64,000 bases of DNA from an uncultured Bradyrhizobium sp. GTDB taxonomy: Bacteria > Pseudomonadota > Alphaproteobacteria > Rhizobiales > Xanthobacteraceae. Numbering within the stretch: the stretch's first letter is position 1; every line of letters begins with the position of its first letter. This document shows, one piece after another, positions 34,390 through 42,471 of the stretch. Under the pieces are notes generated by a model, which searched no databases, had not been told where the DNA came from, and was given only the letters and a program-made list of their open reading frames with translations. Made by a program: the position numbers and the translations under genes. The DNA lies in contig NZ_CANSMR010000006.1 of NCBI RefSeq assembly GCF_947648125.1, positions 268,590 through 332,589 of the forward strand, written 5' to 3'.

Positions 34390-36627
34390 ATGGCGACGAC
34401 TGACGCGTCGAACGAGAATGTCACGGGAATGTTGCGCGACTCCTTGCGCGGCTTCCTGGATGAGCATTGGCGCTCGCTTGGTGCAACGGCGTCGTCCTCG
34501 TCGGAGGAGATATCGGCGATCTGGCGCAAGCTGGTCGGGCAGGGCGTCGCCGCGCTCGGTGCAGAAGGTGGCGAAGGCGGGCTCGCCGAGATTCTCGTCG
34601 TCATGGCGGAGCTCGGCCGCGCCGGGTGTCCGGCGCCGATGTGGTCTGCAGCGCTCGCCAATCTTGCGATCTCCGGATCGCAGGCCGATGTCGTGGTGGA
34701 TCTGCTGGAGCGGCTGCACTCCGGGAAGGCGATCGTCGCCTTCTCGTTCGGTGCGCTGGACCCCGACCCTGGTACGGGCGCGATCGAGGTCACCGACCTC
34801 AAGGCAACGGGTGCGCTCCGCTTCGTCGAGGCGGCGGGAGGTGCCACGCATCTTCTGGTCGCGCTCGATCAAGCCCATCTTGCGCTGATCGATCTTGGCG
34901 GTCCCGGTGTCGAATGCGTCGCGACCCGCGCGATGGGAGCGTGGGGGCTCTACGAGGTCAGGCTGAACGGCGCGCCGCTCACGCGCATTTTGGTTGGAAC
35001 GGTCGATCTGGACGATCTCCGCATCAAGGGCAGAGCGGCGTTGACCGCGCGCGCTTACGGCGCGGCGCGGCGGGCATTTGAGCTGGCCGTGGACTACGCC
35101 AAGGAACGGCAACAGTTCGGACAGCCGATCGGCAAGTTCCAGGCGATCCAGCACAAACTGGCGAATTGCCTGATCGCGCTCGAAGGCGTCAGGCTAATCC
35201 TCGAGCATGCCGCCAGACTGCATGATGGCAGCGACGACGACTGGCGCTACTTCGCCGATTGCGCGTCGGCGTTCTCCGGCAATGCGCTGCGGCAGGTCTC
35301 GCTGGAGACCCAGCATACATTCGGTGCGATCGGCTATGCCGAGGAGCACGAGGCGCCGATCCATTTCAAGCGCGTGCACCTCGATACGATCGCGCTCGGC
35401 GGCGCCTCGGACGCAAAACACAGATTGGCCACGCGACTGTTGGATGGGGGCGGCGCCGGGCTGCCGCAATACGACCTCGGGTCCGCCGGAAATGCGTTTC
35501 GCGAGCAGGTTCGGTTCTGGCTCGAACAAAACTGGACCGGAGACACAAAGCAAGCCTTCGACCGGAGGCCGTTCGCCAAGCGTGAGTTCGATACCGACTT
35601 CGCCCGCGAGATCGGCGGGACCGGATGGATCGGCCTTGGATGGCCGGAGCAGTTCGGCGGCCAGGCACGCTCTCCGCTGGAGCAGATCGCCTTCATGGAG
35701 ACGATGGAGCGGGGCGAGGCGCCACGGATCGGCGCGGCGATCCAGGCCAATGCGCTGATGATGTTCGGCACATCAGAGCAGCAGCAAAAATACCTTCCGG
35801 AAATCCTGCGCGGCGAAGCCATGCACGGCATGGGTTACAGCGAGCCGCAGGCGGGCTCGGACCTCGCGGCGCTGCGCACCAGTGCGATCAGGGACGGCGA
35901 TCACTGGGTGATCAACGGCCAGAAGATCTGGACGACCACCTGGTGGGGCAAATACATGTTCCTCGCCGCGCGAACCGACAAGGACGCGAGGCCGCCGCAT
36001 GCCGGCATCAGCATGTTCATCGTGCCGATGGATGCGCCGGGCATCACCATCCGTCCATCCGTCACCATGTATGACGGCACGTTTGCCAACATCTTCTACG
36101 ACAATGTCCGCATTCCCGCCGAGAACCTGATCGGCGAAGTCAATGGCGGCTGGAAGGTGCTGACCGGCGCGCTGGCCTTCGAGCGCGGGCTGGTCGGTGG
36201 CGGGATCGTCCTGAAGGTCGCGCACGCCTTCGAGCAGCTGCGTTCGCATGTGATGGCGGAGCAAGGTGAGCAGTCCCTGGCCGATGATCCGATCGTCCGC
36301 GACAGGATGGCGACCCTGGCGTCCGAGATCGAGATCGGCCGCCAATTGATGATGCATTGTGCCGAGCTTGCCGCCGATGGCGTGACGCCGCCGGAATATG
36401 GTGCGATCAGCAAGGTGTTCTCTGGAGAGCTGATGGAGCGTTTCGGTGAGGCTGCGCTCGACATTCTCGGGATGCGCGCCGCGCTGTCCGAACAGATGCC
36501 GGGCGCGATCGATAACGGCCGCTTCGAGCAGAATCTGCGGCACTCGCTGATGTGGGTCATCAGCATCGGGACCAACGAGATTCAGCGCAGCCTGATCGCG
36601 CAACGCGCGCTCGGGCTGCCGAGATAG
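34390..36627 (+). CDS. Fused tandem acyl-CoA dehydrogenase (two domains)
   Basis: A 745-residue protein, twice the usual length. Residues about 1-355 form one acyl-CoA dehydrogenase domain with YAKERQQFGQPIGKFQAIQHKLANC near 235-260 but without a clear SEPxAGSD motif. Residues about 365-745 form a second domain with [18 protein letters not shown] (482 onward) and the C-terminal SIGTNEIQRSLIAQRALG. The first half therefore may be structural and the second catalytic, as in heteromeric ChsE1-ChsE2-type dehydrogenases of steroid catabolism. No frameshift or stop interrupts the join, so this is a true fusion. It is the middle gene of the hydratase/CoA-transferase operon. Confidence 0.93.
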   Translation: MATTDASNENVTGMLRDSLRGFLDEHWRSLGATASSSSEEISAIWRKLVGQGVAALGAEGGEGGLAEILVVMAELGRAGCPAPMWSAALANLAISGSQADVVVDLLERLHSGKAIVAFSFGALDPDPGTGAIEVTDLKATGALRFVEAAGGATHLLVALDQAHLALIDLGGPGVECVATRAMGAWGLYEVRLNGAPLTRILVGTVDLDDLRIKGRAALTARAYGAARRAFELAVDYAKERQQFGQPIGKFQAIQHKLANCLIALEGVRLILEHAARLHDGSDDDWRYFADCASAFSGNALRQVSLETQHTFGAIGYAEEHEAPIHFKRVHLDTIALGGASDAKHRLATRLLDGGGAGLPQYDLGSAGNAFREQVRFWLEQNWTGDTKQAFDRRPFAKREFDTDFAREIGGTGWIGLGWPEQFGGQARSPLEQIAFMETMERGEAPRIGAAIQANALMMFGTSEQQQKYLPEILRGEAMHGMGYSEPQAGSDLAALRTSAIRDGDHWVINGQKIWTTTWWGKYMFLAARTDKDARPPHAGISMFIVPMDAPGITIRPSVTMYDGTFANIFYDNVRIPAENLIGEVNGGWKVLTGALAFERGLVGGGIVLKVAHAFEQLRSHVMAEQGEQSLADDPIVRDRMATLASEIEIGRQLMMHCAELAADGVTPPEYGAISKVFSGELMERFGEAALDILGMRAALSEQMPGAIDNGRFEQNLRHSLMWVISIGTNEIQRSLIAQRALGLPR

Positions 36628-36637
36628 GAGAGATCGG

Positions 36638-37831
36638 ATGCAGAAGGATGGCGACAGGACGCCGCTCGCCGGTGTGCGCGTGCTGGATTTTTCCATCATG
36701 GTGGCGGGGCCGTATTGCGCGCGGCTGCTCGCCGACGTCGGGGCCGAGGTCATCAAGATCGAGCCGCCGGAAGGCGACGACATGCGGCTGCGGACGCCGC
36801 TGCGCGAAGGCCACAGCACCTATTTCGGCCAGCTCAATGCCGGCAAGCGCAGCCTGGCGCTGGACCTGAAGAACGCCGATGCCATCAAGCTCGTGCATCG
36901 CATGGTCGCGGAGGCGGACATCCTCGTCGAGAATTTCCGCCCGGGAGTGATGGATCGGCTCGGCCTCGGCTATGACGCGCTTCGCGAGATCAACCCGCGC
37001 CTGATCTATTGTTCAATCTCGGGCTATGGGCAGACAGGCCCAGCTGCCGAGCGCGCAGCCTACGCCATGATCGTGCACGCCGAAAGCGGGTTCGATACCT
37101 CGCTGATGCGCTATGCCGGCGACCGGGAGCGTCCGGCCGCCGGAGCGATCTTTGTCGCCGACATCCTCGGCGGCATCTTCGGATACTCGGCGATCCAGAC
37201 CGCGATGGTCCAGCGCGAACGCACCGGGAAGGGGCAGCGCGTCGATGTGGCCTTGATGGACTGCATGCTCAACCTGCTGGTCTATGAACTCCAGGAAGCC
37301 CAGTTCCCGATCCGCTCGCCGCGTCCAACCTATGGGCCGGTCCGCACGCGCGATGGCGATATCCTGATCGCTCCGGTCACGCCGCGCAATTTTGCGGCGC
37401 TGTGCGAGGTCACGGGGCAGGACGAGCTGGCGAACGATCCGCGCTTTGCGACCATTCCGGCGCGCGGCGCCAACTGGACCGCCATGATGCAGGTGATCGA
37501 GCAATGGACCGAGCGTCACACCGTCGCTGAATGCATCGCGGCGCTTGATCGCGCCGGCGTGCCCTGCGCCGAGTACCGGACGCCGGGCGCGGCGCTGACC
37601 GATGCCCATTTGCGTCAACGTGGTGTGTTTGGCACGGTCTCGGATGGCGCCGGCGAATTCGTCGGCGTCAATGCGCCATGGCAGATGTCCGGGGCCGATA
37701 CATCGATCGGAAGTCAAGTGCCCGGGATCGGCGCGCAGCGGGACGATGTGCTCTCGCGGATCCTCGGATTGTCACCGGAGGCGATCGCGGCGCTCGCCGC
37801 TGCCGGCACGTTTGGCAGGACGCCGGCCTAG
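36638..37831 (+). CDS. Family III CoA-transferase (CaiB/BaiF)
   Basis: A 397-residue CoA-transferase. Family features are GVRVLDFSIMVAGPYCARLLADVGAEVIKIEPPEGDD, the likely catalytic Asp D175 in IFVADILGG, and GQRVDVALMDCMLNLL. It would activate a carboxylic acid by moving CoA from another thioester. It follows the fused dehydrogenase by 10 bases and ends nine bases before the convergent MarR gene. Confidence 0.91.
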   Translation: MQKDGDRTPLAGVRVLDFSIMVAGPYCARLLADVGAEVIKIEPPEGDDMRLRTPLREGHSTYFGQLNAGKRSLALDLKNADAIKLVHRMVAEADILVENFRPGVMDRLGLGYDALREINPRLIYCSISGYGQTGPAAERAAYAMIVHAESGFDTSLMRYAGDRERPAAGAIFVADILGGIFGYSAIQTAMVQRERTGKGQRVDVALMDCMLNLLVYELQEAQFPIRSPRPTYGPVRTRDGDILIAPVTPRNFAALCEVTGQDELANDPRFATIPARGANWTAMMQVIEQWTERHTVAECIAALDRAGVPCAEYRTPGAALTDAHLRQRGVFGTVSDGAGEFVGVNAPWQMSGADTSIGSQVPGIGAQRDDVLSRILGLSPEAIAALAAAGTFGRTPA

Positions 37832-37840
37832 GCAGCGATC

Positions 37841-38335
37841 TCAGGTATCGGACGGAGCGTCCGGCGGCGGAGCCTTCGCGATCGCGAGCAGGCATTTCAG
37901 GAAATGCGCGCGGTCCTCCTTGCGCAAGGGAGCCAGCATGATGCTTTGCAACTCGGCGGCGGCCGGAATGACGGCCAGAAGCGCTTCCTCGCCCTTGGCG
38001 GTGATCTGCACCTGGAGCGAGCGGCGGTCGTCCGGATTGTTCTTCTTCGAGACCAGCCGCCGCGCGACCATCCGCTTCAGCATTTCGCTGAGCGTGTTGC
38101 GGTCGCAGCTGATCCGGTCTGCCAACACCGAGGGGGTGAGAGGACCCAATTGGTACAGTGCCATCAGCACGCCGAATTGCCGCGGCGTGATGTCGCTCTG
38201 GCGGGTCATGCTCTGATAGAGCCCGTCGTAGCGGGCTTCCAGCAGCCGCAGCAGAAATCCGACGCCGCCTTCGAGTTGCCAGTCGTGCGCAATATCCGTG
38301 GCCGAACTCGTTTTCATACCCTTGTCGGCTGCCAT
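37841..38335 (-). CDS. MarR-family transcriptional regulator
   Basis: A 164-residue MarR protein. The winged helix-turn-helix is at about residues 52-118: ITPRQFGVLMALYQLGPLTPSVLADRISCDRNTLSEMLKRMVARRLVSKKNNPDDRRSLQVQITAKG. The ATG at 38335 is used; a second ATG six codons in is possible. It is divergent from the HicB-like/Rieske oxygenase operon with a palindrome between. MarR proteins of this type commonly repress aromatic catabolism genes and respond to the aromatic acid or its CoA ester. Confidence 0.9.
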   Translation of the reverse strand: MAADKGMKTSSATDIAHDWQLEGGVGFLLRLLEARYDGLYQSMTRQSDITPRQFGVLMALYQLGPLTPSVLADRISCDRNTLSEMLKRMVARRLVSKKNNPDDRRSLQVQITAKGEEALLAVIPAAAELQSIMLAPLRKEDRAHFLKCLLAIAKAPPPDAPSDT

Positions 38336-38480
38336 GCCGTCGTTGGACTCCGATTTTTCGAATTCGCGCTAGCCGTTAGCAGCTTGGCCTGACGTCCTCA
38401 ACCCTGCGGTGAACCGCACCCCGGTCCGTTCCCAGAACATGCAGCTACTTTCGGCTCTTGTCAGCTATCTGGCAATGTAG

Positions 38481-38492
38481 TACGTATACGTA
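38481..38492. promoter_or_regulatory. Perfect palindrome, candidate MarR operator
   Basis: TACGTATACGTA is fully self-complementary and lies 40 bases upstream of the TTG start of the HicB-like gene and 146 bases from the MarR start. Size and place fit a MarR-family site controlling the ring-oxygenase operon. Confidence 0.55.
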
Positions 38493-38531
38493 TCAAATGC
38501 GATGCCGAGACATCGTTCAGGGAGGTTGAAA

Positions 38532-38858
38532 TTGGACCTGCGTGAGCTGCTGTCGATTCCCTATTTGCTTGAGGCCGAGGCCGTCGAAACCGAGCCGGGG
38601 CAGTGGCGGGTTCGGCTGGCCTATCCGGAGCTGCCGGGATGCACGGCGGAGGCCGCCGTCGTCGAGGACGCATTGCGGGAGCTGGAGCGGCGCCGCATCG
38701 AATTGATCGTCGGCCTGGTCGAGAAGGGCAAGCAGCCCCCCATGCCACGCAAGCCGCTCACCGCATCCGATCCGCTTTGGACCGCTCAGGATCTCGGACT
38801 GTCCGACCGCGTCGCCGTGCTTCTCGGCGGCGTAGCGGCCCCGACTACACGCAATTGA
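38532..38858 (+). CDS. HicB-like (type II antitoxin family fold) protein heading the Rieske operon
   Basis: A 108-residue protein. The central part RVRLAYPELPGCTAEAAVVEDALRELERRRIELIVGLVEKGKQPPMPR is HicB-like: a degenerate RNase-H-like strand-helix region that in HicB antitoxins binds the HicA toxin. I place the start at TTG 38532 because GGAGG at 38521-38525 sits six bases before it; the ATG at 38502 lies upstream of that site. No HicA partner is present. The gene is 13 bases before the Rieske oxygenase, so it may be an accessory protein rather than an antitoxin. Confidence 0.72.
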   Translation: MDLRELLSIPYLLEAEAVETEPGQWRVRLAYPELPGCTAEAAVVEDALRELERRRIELIVGLVEKGKQPPMPRKPLTASDPLWTAQDLGLSDRVAVLLGGVAAPTTRN

Positions 38859-38871
38859 AGGAGGCAAACCC

Positions 38872-40191
38872 ATGCTCTCGCGCGAAGACAATGAACGCCT
38901 GGTGAGGGTCGGCAAGGGCACGCCGCTCGGCGACCTGTTTCGGCTCTATTGGATTCCCTTCCTGCCGTCGGCCGACCTCGCCAAGGACGGACAGCCGAAG
39001 CGCATCCGGCTGCTCGGCGAGGATCTGGTCGCCTTCCGCGACACCGAGGGGCGGGTAGGGCTGGTCGATCAAGCCTGTCCGCATCGCGGCGCGCCGCTGA
39101 TCTTCGCACGAAACGAGGATTGCGGGCTGCGCTGCGTTTATCACGGCTGGAAATTCGACGTCACCGGAGCGGTGACGGATATGCCCGCGGAGCCGGTGCG
39201 CAGCCGCCTCAAGGAGCGGGTGCGGATCAAGGCCTATCCCTGCAAGGAGCGCAACGGGATGATCTGGACCTACATGGGCCCGGACCAGGCCGAGCTTCTG
39301 CCGCTGCCCAACCTCGAATGGAATCTGGTGCCGGCCGAGCAGGTGCACATCTCGGTCCGCGTCCAGGAGTGTAACTGGCTGCAAGCGGTCGAAGGCGAGA
39401 TCGACTCGGCGCACGCGCCGCTGCTGCACGGCCGGCTCGACGCGCAGGGCACGACCAGCGCCTGGATCCAGAAGCGCGACCTGCGGCCGACCTTCGAATG
39501 CATCAAGCAAGACTTCGGCATGAGCATCGCTGCGCGGCGCAACTACGATGCCAATACGCTGTACTGGCGCGTCAACCAGTTCATGCTGCCGTTCTATACG
39601 CTGGTGCCCCCGCTGTCGCCGTTCCCGGATCTGAGCGGGCACGCCTGGGTGCCGATCGATGACGAGAACACGCTCTGCATCATGTTCTCCTATCATCCGT
39701 CGGAACCGCTGCTGGAGAAGACGCGGCAGGTGTTCGCCGAAGGCCACAAGGGCCGCGAGAGTGGCCATGCCAGCCGCCACGCGCTGGTCCAGCACCCGGT
39801 GACGGTCCCGTATGCCGGCTACTGGACCAAATACAATCCGCAGAACGGATTTCAGTTCGACTACGAGGCGCAGCGCACCACCTGGTTCTCGGGCCTGCCG
39901 GGGCTTTGGGTGCAGGACGGCGCCTGCCAGAGCGGCGTTTCGCCGATCTTCGATCGCACCAAGGAGACGCTCTGCTCGAGCGACACGGGAATTGCGATGA
40001 CGCGGCGCTTCATTCTGGAAGCGCTCGGCGCCTATCGCGATCACGCGATCAAGCCTAAGGGTGTCCTGGACCCCGATGTGTTCATGGTGCGCGCGGTGTC
40101 GCTGCGGCTGCCGCCGGAGGATTCCTGGGTCGACGTCGGCGCGCCGTTCATGCGGGCGAAGCTCGGCGCCGATTTCGGGTACGAGCTGTGA
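38872..40191 (+). CDS. Aromatic ring-hydroxylating oxygenase, alpha subunit (Rieske)
   Basis: A 439-residue Rieske non-haem iron oxygenase. The 2Fe-2S ligands are C69-x-H71 (ACPHRGAPL) and C88-x-x-H91 (CVYHGWKF). The mononuclear iron site is in the segment EGEIDSAHAPLLHG (H181, H186, with D178 as the bridging acid). The layout resembles phthalate 4,5-dioxygenase and related oxygenases that work with a VanB/PDR-type reductase, which is the next gene. The substrate is unknown; carboxylated aromatics or methoxy/ether compounds are possible. GGAGG precedes the ATG. Confidence 0.93.
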   Translation: MLSREDNERLVRVGKGTPLGDLFRLYWIPFLPSADLAKDGQPKRIRLLGEDLVAFRDTEGRVGLVDQACPHRGAPLIFARNEDCGLRCVYHGWKFDVTGAVTDMPAEPVRSRLKERVRIKAYPCKERNGMIWTYMGPDQAELLPLPNLEWNLVPAEQVHISVRVQECNWLQAVEGEIDSAHAPLLHGRLDAQGTTSAWIQKRDLRPTFECIKQDFGMSIAARRNYDANTLYWRVNQFMLPFYTLVPPLSPFPDLSGHAWVPIDDENTLCIMFSYHPSEPLLEKTRQVFAEGHKGRESGHASRHALVQHPVTVPYAGYWTKYNPQNGFQFDYEAQRTTWFSGLPGLWVQDGACQSGVSPIFDRTKETLCSSDTGIAMTRRFILEALGAYRDHAIKPKGVLDPDVFMVRAVSLRLPPEDSWVDVGAPFMRAKLGADFGYEL

Positions 40192-40203
40192 GCGCGTCCC
40201 GCG

Positions 40204-41166
40204 ATGGCTGACGTGACGCAGGACGTGCTGGTCAAGCGCATCGGCTACGAGGCCGAGCGGATCAATTCCTATGAGCTGATCGCGCGGTCCGGCGGAGAGC
40301 TTGCTCCGTTCACCGCCGGCAGCCATATCGACCTGCATCTGCCGAACGGCATGATCCGCAGCTACTCGCTGGTCAACGATCAGCGCGAGCGGCACCGCTA
40401 TGTGATCGCCGTCAATAAGGATGTCGAGGGCCGGGGCGGCTCCAGCTTCGTCCACGACTCCATGAAGGTCGGCGACATCATGACGATCTTCTGGCCGCGC
40501 AACAATTTCGCGCTGCACGAAGAGGCGGAGCATTCGGTCCTGATCGCCGGGGGCATCGGCATCACGCCATTGCTGTCGATGATCCGGCGTCTGGAGGTGC
40601 TCGGACGCCGCTGGGAGTTGTTTTACGCCGCGAGGACGCGCGCCGCCGCAGCATTCCTCGACGAGCTCGACACATTCCGATCCGATCTTCATTCCAGGAT
40701 ACATCTCGATTTCGACGATGAGCGATCGGGGCGTCTGTTCGACCTGCCGGCAATTGTCGGAAACGCACAGGCCCACGCGCATCTTTATTGCTGCGGTCCG
40801 GTGCCCATGCTCTCGGCATTCGAGGCAGCGGCGGCCGATCGGCCTTCGGATCGCGTGCATGTCGAATATTTCAAGGCGCGGGAAGCGCCGGTCACCGAGG
40901 GCGGCTTCGAGGTCAGGCTCGCGCGAAGCAATCGCACGATTGCGGTCGAGCCCGGCAAGACGATTCTCGATGCCTTGCTGGCTGCCGGCATCACCGCGAA
41001 CTACGCCTGCGCCGAAGGGGTCTGCGGCACCTGCGAGACGCGCGTGCTCGAGGGCATACCCGATCATCGCGACCAGTTTCTGAGCAAGGAAGAGCAGGCG
41101 GCGAACACCAGCGTCATGATCTGCTGCTCGGGCGCCAGGTCCCGCACGCTCGTGCTCGATCTCTAG
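40204..41166 (+). CDS. PDR/VanB-type oxygenase reductase (flavin, NAD(P)H, 2Fe-2S)
   Basis: A 320-residue reductase with an N-terminal flavin domain (RSYSL at 52-56), an NAD(P)H-binding domain (AGGIGITPLL at about 115-124, CCGP near 196), and a C-terminal plant-type ferredoxin domain with ligands C269, C274, C277 and C307 or C308. It passes electrons from NAD(P)H to the oxygenase encoded 12 bases upstream. The order of domains is the phthalate dioxygenase reductase order. Confidence 0.94.
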   Translation: MADVTQDVLVKRIGYEAERINSYELIARSGGELAPFTAGSHIDLHLPNGMIRSYSLVNDQRERHRYVIAVNKDVEGRGGSSFVHDSMKVGDIMTIFWPRNNFALHEEAEHSVLIAGGIGITPLLSMIRRLEVLGRRWELFYAARTRAAAAFLDELDTFRSDLHSRIHLDFDDERSGRLFDLPAIVGNAQAHAHLYCCGPVPMLSAFEAAAADRPSDRVHVEYFKAREAPVTEGGFEVRLARSNRTIAVEPGKTILDALLAAGITANYACAEGVCGTCETRVLEGIPDHRDQFLSKEEQAANTSVMICCSGARSRTLVLDL

Positions 41167-41194
41167 GACGACAACATACGACGGGTGGAAAGAA

Positions 41195-42418
41195 ATGAAG
41201 TATCTTTCGCAAATTGCCGCAATGGCTTTGCTGGCCGCTTGCGCCAGTTCGCCCGCGTCGGCGGACGCTGCGCGCTCCCTCAAGATCGGCGTGCTCAACG
41301 ACGCGTCCGGCCCTTACTCGGACAATGCCGGCGAAGGTTCGGTGACGGCGGCCAAAATGGCCGCCGAGGATTTCATGCGGCTTCATCCCGACTTCAAGGT
41401 CGAGATCGTCTCGGCCGATCACCAGAACAAGGCGGATGTCGGCGCCGCAATTGCGCGCCGCTGGATCGACCAGGAGAAGGTCGATGCGGTCGCCGACGTG
41501 CCGAACTGGGCTGTCGGGCTCGCCGTCAACGAGGTCGTGCGTGGCAGCAAGGCCGCGCTGATCGCATCGAGCGCGGCGTCCTCTGACCTGACCGGGAAAT
41601 ACTGTTCGCCCAACACGATCCAATGGACGTTCGACACCTGGGCAGCCTCGCACACGATCGGCACCTATCTAGTGCGTCACGGCGGCAAGAAATGGTACTT
41701 CATCGCGACCGACAATGCGCTCGGCAAGTCGATGGTGCGCGACGGCACGGCGGTGATCGGCGCCGGCGGCGGCACCGTTTTCGGGTCGGTCAATGTGCCG
41801 ATCAACAATGCGGACTATGCCTCATTCATCCTGCAAGCCGAGGGCTCCGGCGCTGATGTGATCGCGTTCGCGACCGCCGGCGGCGACACGGTCAGCCTGA
41901 TCAAGCAATCCGCCGAGTTCGGGCTGAAGCAGAGCGGGCGCACCTTCGCGGCGCTGTTGACCACCACCAACGATGTCGAGTCGAGCGGACTTGCGGTCGG
42001 GGAGGGGCTGATCATCACCCAGCCGTTCTACTGGGACCTCAACGATGCCAGCCGTGCCTGGTCGGCCAAATTCAGCGCGCGTCAGCACGGCCAATCGCCG
42101 ACCGCGTTCCACGCCGGCGTCTACTCCTCCGTGCTTGCCTATCTCAACGCGGCGTTGGCGGCAGGAATCAATGACGCGCCGGCCGTGATCCGGAAGTTGA
42201 AGGAGAAGCCGATCGACGACGCCTTGTTCGGGCCGGTCGTGGTGCGCGCGGACGGCCGCGCCATTCACAACATGTACATCTTCAAAGTGAAGAGCCCGAA
42301 CGCGTCGAAGAGCAAGTGGGACCTGCTGGAGCAGGTCGGCGTGCTGTCCGGGCCGGAGGCGTTTCGGCCGCTCGACCAGGGCGGTTGCTCGCTCGCCGAG
42401 CCGCCGAAGAGCAATTGA
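41195..42418 (+). CDS. Orphan ABC transporter substrate-binding protein (branched-chain type)
   Basis: A 407-residue periplasmic protein with a Sec-type signal (MKYLSQIAAMALLAACASSPASA). LAAC could also be read as a lipobox, making a lipoprotein possible. The binding core starts LKIGVLNDASGPYSDNAGEGSVTAAKMAAEDF. The gene sits in the operon after the Rieske reductase and before a CoA-transferase, with no permease or ATPase. It probably delivers the compound that the oxygenase and CoA-transferase process. Confidence 0.88.
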   Translation: MKYLSQIAAMALLAACASSPASADAARSLKIGVLNDASGPYSDNAGEGSVTAAKMAAEDFMRLHPDFKVEIVSADHQNKADVGAAIARRWIDQEKVDAVADVPNWAVGLAVNEVVRGSKAALIASSAASSDLTGKYCSPNTIQWTFDTWAASHTIGTYLVRHGGKKWYFIATDNALGKSMVRDGTAVIGAGGGTVFGSVNVPINNADYASFILQAEGSGADVIAFATAGGDTVSLIKQSAEFGLKQSGRTFAALLTTTNDVESSGLAVGEGLIITQPFYWDLNDASRAWSAKFSARQHGQSPTAFHAGVYSSVLAYLNAALAAGINDAPAVIRKLKEKPIDDALFGPVVVRADGRAIHNMYIFKVKSPNASKSKWDLLEQVGVLSGPEAFRPLDQGGCSLAEPPKSN

Positions 42419-42471
42419 CGACGAGTGCCGAGACCCTCGGATCAACACTTCTCAAACTGACGGACGTCCAG

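Noticed and set aside
34390-36627. A frameshift or sequencing artefact joining two acyl-CoA dehydrogenase genes
   Set aside because: The frame continues through the linker without stop, no ribosome site or start is evident at the second domain, and codon usage does not change, so a real fusion is more likely.
38532-38858. A functional HicAB toxin-antitoxin module
   Set aside because: No HicA-like double-stranded RNA-binding-fold frame lies next to the HicB-like gene on either strand.
38845-41298. An 817-codon minus-strand frame opposite the Rieske oxygenase and reductase
   Set aside because: Both plus-strand proteins have complete cofactor motifs. The antisense translation has none and is biased as expected for a shadow frame.
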